From Thermoplasmata archaeon (GTDB lineage: Archaea > Thermoplasmatota > Thermoplasmata > Thermoplasmatales > Thermoplasmataceae): a stretch of DNA of 10,907 bases. Below are positions 5,756 through 10,907 of the stretch, in pieces. Where the stretch lies: the NCBI GenBank assembly GCA_021795055.1, contig JAJYPW010000019.1, positions 1-10,907 on the forward strand, in the 5' to 3' direction. The notes beneath the pieces were generated by a model, which worked only from the letters and a program-made list of their open reading frames with translations, searched no databases and was not told the origin of the DNA. Within the stretch, counting starts at the first letter, position 1, and the number at the start of each line of letters is the position of its first letter. The position numbers and the translations under genes were made by a program.

Positions 5756-7165
5756 TTGCTTCAGTCAAGGGAAAAAGAGAGAATCCTGGAATTTTTTCAT
5801 TCAAATGGGATACTCGTCGCCCCTGACGCGCTAAACAGGATCATTGAGAATAATTTGGGCCCGATGATCCGTTCCCTGCTGACTTCTGAGGTCCTGGACT
5901 CCGGTTATCTTACTGAAAAACAGATACTCTCGGTCCTCGTAGACTCAAACAAAACAAGGAACCCGTACTTTGAGGTTGATTACTCCAATCTCAAGGTCAA
6001 AAGCTCTGCCGAGGATTTCAGGAAATACTTCTCGGACAGGTATGAGAAGCTGAAGAAGATTATCCTGCTTTCCAGCCATATGCGTGGATCGCTCCCGATC
6101 TCCAAGGCAAAAAGGACTCCGGGCAAGTTAAAAGTGGTAGGCATGGTTTCGGAGACGAGCGTCACTTCCAATGGACACAGAAAGCTCCTCGTTGAGGATC
6201 TTGAGGATTCCATTCAGGTCATAATAATGAAGAAGAACGCGATCTTTTCCGAACTTTTCCTGCCGGATGAGGTGATTGGCATCGTGGGATCGGTCTCCTC
6301 AGGCAAAGGTGACCCCGTGATATTCGCAGACGAGATCGTCAGGCCGGACATACCGAACAGGGTGGTGCAGTTCGAGGAATCTGCCCCTGTATTTGTCGGG
6401 TCGATCTCCGATATCCACGTCGGGAGCAAGACTTTCAGGAAGGACGATTTCCGATCCATGATCCACTGGCTCAACGGAGGAAGCGAAGAGTCAAAGCAGC
6501 TGAAGTACCTGATTCTGAGCGGTGACGTGGTAGACGGGATTGGCATTTACCCTTCCCAGGAAAACGATCTTGAGATCCTTAACCCACTGGAACAGTATTC
6601 TGCTCTGGCGGAACTGATTTCCGGCATACCCGAAGACGTGAAGGTATTCATAATGCCTGGTAACCATGATACCGTGAGGCTCGCCGAACCCCAACCATGC
6701 CTTCCTGAAGCCCTCAAGAAGGAGCTCCCGGATAATGCATTCCTTATCCCGAACCCATGCACGCTGACGCTGGAGAAGAGGAAGGTACTGGTCTATCACG
6801 GGATGTCCCTCAATGATCTTGTTGAACTGATCCCGGGAATGAATTACTCAACCATAGGAGATGCGGTGAAAGAGCTGCTGAAAAGGAGGCATCTCGCCCC
6901 GAGGTATGGTGGAAAAACTCCTTTAATCCCGTCCGCCATCGATTACCATGTCATTGAGGAAGTCCCGGACGTGTTTATAACCGGGCATGTGCATTCCCAC
7001 GCAATGGGGGAATACAAGTCGGTAAGGTACGTGAATTCCTCGACCTGGCAATCACAGACTGATTACCAGAGGATGATGAATTTCAGCCCCAATCCTTCAA
7101 TATTGACCCTGTTCGACCTTAACTCACTCAACGTGGTAAAGAAAGATTTCAAGCCATCTTCCTAG
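5756..7165 (+). CDS. polB: DNA polymerase D small subunit DP1 (3'-5' exonuclease)
   Basis: DP1 is the proofreading 3'-5' exonuclease subunit of euryarchaeal replicative polymerase PolD and partners the catalytic subunit DP2, which is not in the window. The 469-residue product has a helical N-terminal region (1-115) and an OB fold (about 125-195, starting KVVGMVSETSV). A calcineurin-like phosphoesterase domain follows. All metal-binding motifs are intact: SDIHVGS (Asp219, His221), SGDVVDG (Asp257), PGNHD (Asn303, His304), YHGMS (His348) and GHVHSH (His411, His413). The enzyme should therefore be active, unlike the inactivated eukaryotic homologues. The TTG start is the only usual start codon between the upstream in-frame stop at 5726 and the conserved region. 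The gene ends convergently, overlapping the neighbouring minus-strand stop codon by 4 nt. Confidence 0.95.
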   Translation: MLQSREKERILEFFHSNGILVAPDALNRIIENNLGPMIRSLLTSEVLDSGYLTEKQILSVLVDSNKTRNPYFEVDYSNLKVKSSAEDFRKYFSDRYEKLKKIILLSSHMRGSLPISKAKRTPGKLKVVGMVSETSVTSNGHRKLLVEDLEDSIQVIIMKKNAIFSELFLPDEVIGIVGSVSSGKGDPVIFADEIVRPDIPNRVVQFEESAPVFVGSISDIHVGSKTFRKDDFRSMIHWLNGGSEESKQLKYLILSGDVVDGIGIYPSQENDLEILNPLEQYSALAELISGIPEDVKVFIMPGNHDTVRLAEPQPCLPEALKKELPDNAFLIPNPCTLTLEKRKVLVYHGMSLNDLVELIPGMNYSTIGDAVKELLKRRHLAPRYGGKTPLIPSAIDYHVIEEVPDVFITGHVHSHAMGEYKSVRYVNSSTWQSQTDYQRMMNFSPNPSILTLFDLNSLNVVKKDFKPSS

Positions 7166-7503
7166 AGCGTTTTCCTGATGATATCTTCGATTTCCTTCTG
7201 GAATACGCTGAGGAAATTTGAGATGGCCTCATCCTTCAGCGATTCAGGAGCCAGGCTGTATCCAAGTTTTGCGGAAATCCTGGTCATCTTTGCCATGGAA
7301 TCGTACTCCTTCACCTTTGCCTCGGTGAATTCCTTCAGGACTTCCACGATTTCGTGTTTGAGATGATCATCGCTATTGATTTTCTTCTTGATGTACTCCT
7401 TGATGATATCCTTCAGGATTTCCCTTATCGCCTCGAAGTAAATCTCCTCTGAAGGTAGGCTTCTGATGAAATTCTCCAGTTTCTTGTCAATTTCGCCCGG
7501 CAC
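7162..7503 (-). CDS. Hypothetical helical protein, 113 residues
   Basis: This gene is not recognised. The product is almost entirely predicted helix, rich in Lys, Glu and Ile. Amphipathic stretches lie at about residues 20-42 (EAIREILKDIIKEYIKKKI), 48-72 and 90-112, with a short break around SLAPESLKD. There is no cysteine, membrane segment or catalytic motif; helical oligomerisation or a protein-binding role would be plausible. The GTG at 7503 is the only usual start, because an in-frame stop lies five codons upstream. It has no Shine-Dalgarno, and a box A-like element lies about 32 nt upstream. It converges with DP1, and the two stop codons overlap by 4 nt. It follows the 107-residue gene after 41 nt and may be partly co-transcribed with it. 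Confidence 0.7.
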   Translation of the reverse strand: MPGEIDKKLENFIRSLPSEEIYFEAIREILKDIIKEYIKKKINSDDHLKHEIVEVLKEFTEAKVKEYDSMAKMTRISAKLGYSLAPESLKDEAISNFLSVFQKEIEDIIRKTL

Positions 7504-7529
7504 GTCTATCGTCAGCTAATTCAACCGTA

Positions 7530-7540
7530 GATTAAATCTA
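7530..7540 (-). promoter_or_regulatory. Possible box A of the 113-residue gene
   Basis: On the minus strand this reads TAGATTTAATC, centred about 32 nt before the GTG start, in the 41-nt gap after the preceding stop. The spacing fits a leaderless or near-leaderless transcript. Confidence 0.4.
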
Positions 7541-7544
7541 TTGC

Positions 7545-7868
7545 CTATTCGTCAAGGTTGGCAAAAATCTCGACGCCGAACATCTCCTTCAGCCTCTTAT
7601 CGGAGAATATAGATAGTGCGTCTGAAAGCAGTGGGTGTTCCGTCCCCTCCGGATCGTTTTCGAGAGTCTTCAGTATGCATTTCTTTGCTGACTCTACGAT
7701 CTCTCCATTCTCAACAGTACTGTTGTTGATGAGGTTCTCGAACCACTCGAGAAAGTCGGCGGATTTTCTGGAAAATTCTGCAGGATCGTAATTTTCAGAC
7801 TCCTCGACTGATTTGACTTCCGTAGAAAACTTGTGTTCTACCTGCTTTATCAGAGAATCACAATCCAT
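7545..7868 (-). CDS. Hypothetical acidic helical protein, 107 residues
   Basis: This gene is not recognised. The product is acidic and mostly helical, with short helices around residues 2-20, 29-49, 55-72 and 79-95, separated by polar turns such as NDPEGTEHP. It has two cysteines (Cys3 and Cys64) in no metal-binding arrangement and no membrane segment or signal peptide. The alternating short helices recall small helical-repeat or adaptor proteins, but no family can be named. The ATG at 7868 has no Shine-Dalgarno; an AT-rich element lies about 30 nt upstream, so it can be transcribed apart from the phosphatase gene 60 nt before it. Its place downstream of the kinase/phosphatase pair makes a linked role possible but unproven. 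Confidence 0.7.
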   Translation of the reverse strand: MDCDSLIKQVEHKFSTEVKSVEESENYDPAEFSRKSADFLEWFENLINNSTVENGEIVESAKKCILKTLENDPEGTEHPLLSDALSIFSDKRLKEMFGVEIFANLDE

Positions 7869-7892
7869 GCAAATGGCTTAGTGGTTCGACCG

Positions 7893-7904
7893 TTAATAAT
7901 TTTT
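7893..7904 (-). promoter_or_regulatory. Possible box A of the 107-residue gene
   Basis: On the minus strand this reads AAAAATTATTAA, centred about 30 nt before the ATG at 7868, within the 60-nt gap after the phosphatase gene. Its position suggests a separate, probably leaderless transcript for the small genes. Confidence 0.45.
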
Positions 7905-7928
7905 GTGGTACTATTCATATTCTGGAAT

Positions 7929-8753
7929 TCACACAGTATTCCTGACAGTGACTGACGACAGCGTGGGTTTCCGGATGACTTCCTCTTCGTCCACGTTCAG
8001 GGACGGCCTTAACAGCACTGCAGAGATGTTATCGGATCCGTCCAGCTCGTCAGCGCATGTGATGAGGGAATTTACAACTTCCTGGGAGGTGACGCCGGAA
8101 GTGGCGCCCTGAGCAAGAAAAGTTGGATCCAGGGCAGTCCACAGGCCATCGCAGCACAGCATTATTGAGTCGCCGCGGAAACACCTCCACAGGTACGGTT
8201 CTGGTATGAAATTGTCCTCGAACCCGAGCGCTACCGTAAGCTCGTTTCTCCTTGGATGCCTGCTTGCCTCGATTTCCCTCACCCTGCCGATCTTTACCAT
8301 CTCCATCACGTAAGAATTGTCGGTGGTCTTCTGGGAAACTGTGCCCTGATTGAAGATGTATGCCCTTGAATCGCCGGCGTTTACCACATGAAGCCAGCCT
8401 TCCGCATAGTAGGCGATTGTCATGGTGGTGCCCATGCTGTAATACCCCTTTTCTTCCTTGTACTTCAGCAGCTTCTCGTTGGAGTAGTGCATGGCATCCA
8501 GAAGAGAGTTCAGTATTGCATTGTGATCCATCGGATCGTTGTTCAAGATAGAATTTCTGGATTCCCTTACCCCAAGGATAGCTATCCTGCTTGCTTCCTC
8601 TCCCCTCTCGCCTCCACCCATGCCGTCCGCAAGAGCAATGAGTGCCCGCTCTGAAACAGCATCCAATGACATTGAAGCATCCATTTCAACCAGAATGGAG
8701 TCTTCGTCCTTATGCCTGACACGCCCTCTAATGCTGGCATATCCCAGATCCAT
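7929..8753 (-). CDS. PP2C-family (PPM) Ser/Thr protein phosphatase
   Basis: This is a soluble metal-dependent phosphatase that removes phosphate from Ser/Thr residues. The 274-residue product is a single PPM domain of normal length. Visible motifs are RGRVRHKDEDS (9-19; the usual RxxNED region with Asp18), LADGMGGGERGEEAS (41-55; metal ligand Asp43 and Gly44), MGTTMTIAY (107-115) and VNAGDSRAYIF (124-134). They are followed by MLCCDGLW (198-205; Asp202) and GSDNISAVLL (239-248; Asp241). The core metal ligands are present, so it should be active. There is no membrane segment. The ATG lies 1 nt after the kinase stop, with Shine-Dalgarno GAGGAG 8 nt before it inside the kinase gene. Co-expression with the kinase suggests it reverses that kinase's phosphorylations, possibly on the kinase itself. 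A C-terminal extension of about 20 residues after the domain is Thr/Ser-rich. Confidence 0.93.
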   Translation of the reverse strand: MDLGYASIRGRVRHKDEDSILVEMDASMSLDAVSERALIALADGMGGGERGEEASRIAILGVRESRNSILNNDPMDHNAILNSLLDAMHYSNEKLLKYKEEKGYYSMGTTMTIAYYAEGWLHVVNAGDSRAYIFNQGTVSQKTTDNSYVMEMVKIGRVREIEASRHPRRNELTVALGFEDNFIPEPYLWRCFRGDSIMLCCDGLWTALDPTFLAQGATSGVTSQEVVNSLITCADELDGSDNISAVLLRPSLNVDEEEVIRKPTLSSVTVRNTV

Positions 8754-8754
8754 A

Positions 8755-10907
8755 TCAGGTTCTCCTCACGTAAAAAGAAAATGCCCCGCTGCCTACATCC
8801 TGCTGTGAGGTGTAGATGTACTGGGACTTCATCTCGATGATCTGCTGCCTGCTGCTTGTTGTATGGGCGCTTTTCCCGTATATGCCTTTCTTTGGTTCAG
8901 CCTTGAAATAGTATCCTCTCTGGATGCTGTCATAATATATCTCGCCCCATTTCACCGTGTCTGTTCTCCCGTATTCAAATATGAATATTTCATTGTCCCT
9001 GATAATTCTCCCCTCTGGCACGTACAGGGAAGTGTCGCCTGACAGGATTACCGAATATCTTGTCTGCCTGTCAAGCACATAGGTGTCGCCCATGTGGGTT
9101 ATAAGCATTTCCCCGGAAAGATCAAAAAGTTCGGCGATCACTGCCACAACTGATTCAAACCTGTCTTCCGGCCTGAAGGCCAGCATTTTTCGCAATATTA
9201 CGAATATATTGCTGCTCAGCTTGCCCTCGATTTCCTCTTTCAGGTACCTGTCTGTTATGAACCTGCTCCCGTATTTCACCATTATCTGGTCCCCGTCCAG
9301 GAATGTACCTGTCAGGAGGGAGCACATAATGGCTCCGATGGAGTATGTGTCATACGACGGCGATGCTTCTATGCTTGTCCCTATTTCAAGCTCAGGGGGG
9401 TTATAGCATGGGACACCGATCCTTTCACTGTGAGCGAAGAAACTCCTCGTTCCCTTGCCGATCATTGATTTTGATGTGCCGAAGTCTATGATCTTCGGGC
9501 CGGTCTTGGTGATCAGCACATTGCCAGGATTAAGGTCCCGGTGGAACACTTCGTGCATGTGCATGTAGTTGAGTGCAAACAGAAGTCTGCGGGAAATGGA
9601 GAGAACCTTCTGCTCATCAAATTTTACCCCTGCCTTTGTTCCCGTAGACAGGAATGAATCTATGGTTCTCCCCTCTGCGTATTCCTCTACCAGGTAGTAT
9701 TCATTCCCCTCCTTGAAGTAGTCTATGAACCTGACAATTGTGGGATGATGAAGGCTTGAAAGAACATCCTTTTCTGACTTAAGCTGTTTCACGGAATCCT
9801 GAAGGAACTCTTTTTTCTGGGACTCGGTCTTTCCTTCCTCGTCGTAAACCCTCGGAGTCTTTATGACTACCGTTTCTCCAGTGGCCATGTCCTTCCCCCT
9901 GAAGACGTAGGCAAATCCCCCTGAACCGAGCAGATCCTTGTTTGACTTCTTGTTCTTTTCAAGGTTTACGTCGTATCTTGAGTGCAGATAATGGGTTATC
10001 CCCAGACGGTGTGAAATTGACAGGGTAGTCGGAACCTTGGTTGAATATGATCTTGCAAACCTGAAGAACGCCGGTTCATAAAGCACGAACCCTGAAACAA
10101 GGGCGGTGAGGATGACAGCCTCGAGGTAACCGGGGGTCCAAATGCCGTCGAAGTGAAGCGAGACAATGGAGAATATACCATTTATGAACAGTGCGCATAG
10201 CAGAATGAAGGCAACAGGGTTGAAAATCCTGCTACCGGTGATGGTTAAGAGCAACAGGATTGACACCAGGAACGCCATCATGAAAATCTGCGAGAAATCG
10301 CTGAATTGAGTTCCGGGATACAGCGCGGATAATGTGAGAGATGAAAACCCGGATACATTTACCAGCCCGACAGCGCTAAAGAAGATGAATATCGGTGCAA
10401 ACGCCCCTTTCGGCAGGAGTCTTATTGATTTCCATATGTTGTGGAATTTTGAATCAAGGAGGTCATAGAACATCATGTAAGCCGATGTCGCAAAAAGGGC
10501 TGAAAGGGTTACCGCATATTCCAACTGATAATTCCTTATGCCAAAAATTATGGCATATACCGTCGACAGGAACAGGAGAAGAAAGAGGATGCTGGAAGGT
10601 GCCCTCCTTCTCCGCATCACAATCATCATTGACACAAAAATCACAAGTATAGCCAGAATGACAATTGTAACGGCATAACCAGAGGAGTCCAGGGTAGAAA
10701 ATACAAGCGCGAGGCTGCCGAGGTAAGCCGGCGAAATAAGGGCAGTGGCCGAGCTGTAACCGTTCTGCCTGATCCTTTCTCTCGGCTCGGAGAGAATGAA
10801 GGTCCTTATGAGAGAATAAATGGCAACTCCAGAAATGTAGAGAACCGGGTTAAAGAGGGGGGAAAGCGTGAAAAGGAAAAGCAGCACAATCACGGCAAAC
10901 GAGGCCG
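8755..10907 (-). CDS. Multi-spanning membrane Ser/Thr protein kinase (5' end off the window)
   Basis: This is a Hanks-type protein kinase tethered to the membrane. No stop lies between the edge and the first start-like codon (GTG at 10893), and the reading starts inside a hydrophobic helix, so the true start may lie outside. Numbered from 10893 (712 residues), about eight or nine membrane helices occupy 1-275. A juxtamembrane linker leads to the kinase domain (about 318-590): GSGGFAYVFRG (323-333), Lys345 in VVIK, Glu374, FHRDLNPGN (450-458; catalytic Asp453), IDFGTSK (469-475), CYNPPE (496-501), DTYSIG (515-520) and RPEDRF (574-579). All key residues are present. A beta-rich tail (about 594-712) may be a degenerate FHA-like domain. 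PP2C follows after 1 nt. The sensing role of the membrane part is unknown. Confidence 0.92.
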   Translation of the reverse strand, partial: ASFAVIVLLFLFTLSPLFNPVLYISGVAIYSLIRTFILSEPRERIRQNGYSSATALISPAYLGSLALVFSTLDSSGYAVTIVILAILVIFVSMMIVMRRRRAPSSILFLLLFLSTVYAIIFGIRNYQLEYAVTLSALFATSAYMMFYDLLDSKFHNIWKSIRLLPKGAFAPIFIFFSAVGLVNVSGFSSLTLSALYPGTQFSDFSQIFMMAFLVSILLLLTITGSRIFNPVAFILLCALFINGIFSIVSLHFDGIWTPGYLEAVILTALVSGFVLYEPAFFRFARSYSTKVPTTLSISHRLGITHYLHSRYDVNLEKNKKSNKDLLGSGGFAYVFRGKDMATGETVVIKTPRVYDEEGKTESQKKEFLQDSVKQLKSEKDVLSSLHHPTIVRFIDYFKEGNEYYLVEEYAEGRTIDSFLSTGTKAGVKFDEQKVLSISRRLLFALNYMHMHEVFHRDLNPGNVLITKTGPKIIDFGTSKSMIGKGTRSFFAHSERIGVPCYNPPELEIGTSIEASPSYDTYSIGAIMCSLLTGTFLDGDQIMVKYGSRFITDRYLKEEIEGKLSSNIFVILRKMLAFRPEDRFESVVAVIAELFDLSGEMLITHMGDTYVLDRQTRYSVILSGDTSLYVPEGRIIRDNEIFIFEYGRTDTVKWGEIYYDSIQRGYYFKAEPKKGIYGKSAHTTSSRQQIIEMKSQYIYTSQQDVGSGAFSFYVRRT
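8762..8767 (-). promoter_or_regulatory. Shine-Dalgarno of the PP2C gene inside the kinase gene
   Basis: On the minus strand this is GAGGAG, 8 nt before the PP2C ATG at 8753 and within the last codons of the kinase gene. It supports the chosen phosphatase start and translation from a shared mRNA. Confidence 0.7.

Overview
This window comes from a euryarchaeal chromosome, most likely a member of the Thermoplasmata. The evidence is an archaeal-type ribosomal stalk operon (uL11, uL1, a long uL10/P0 and a P1-type L12 ending in the acidic LFG tail) and the small subunit of family D DNA polymerase (DP1). Arginine codons are mostly AGG/AGA, and AT-rich box A-like elements lie 20-32 nt upstream of start codons that have no Shine-Dalgarno (SD) sequence. 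The order-level placement is inference. The window is densely coded: no gene-free stretch reaches 300 bases, and no tRNA, rRNA, CRISPR array or insertion sequence was seen.

Left part (1-2776, + strand): rpl11-rpl1-rpl10-rpl12 form one operon, followed by a 63-residue two-helix membrane protein whose ATG overlaps the L12 stop. An interrupted hairpin ends inside the SD of rpl1 and could be a translational operator.

Middle (2857-7165): a PrxQ/Bcp-type peroxiredoxin (-) stands alone. An atypical serine hydroxymethyltransferase (SHMT) homologue and a four-CBS protein form a coupled two-gene operon (-). The CBS protein ends in a domain whose predicted element order and tail resemble the ribosome hibernation factor HPF/RaiA. 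A 64-bp divergent promoter region separates this operon from the DP1 gene (+).

Right part (7162-10907, - strand): a multi-spanning membrane Ser/Thr protein kinase, whose 5' end runs off the window, is followed after 1 nt by a PP2C-family phosphatase. Two small unrecognised helical proteins follow, each with its own promoter-like element. The kinase has complete catalytic motifs and a beta-rich tail that could be a degenerate FHA domain. The kinase and phosphatase look like a writer/eraser pair for protein phosphorylation at the membrane.

The most interesting items are the CBS-HPF-like fusion, the membrane kinase/PP2C module with its small neighbours, the putative L1 operator, and the membrane peptide attached to the stalk operon.
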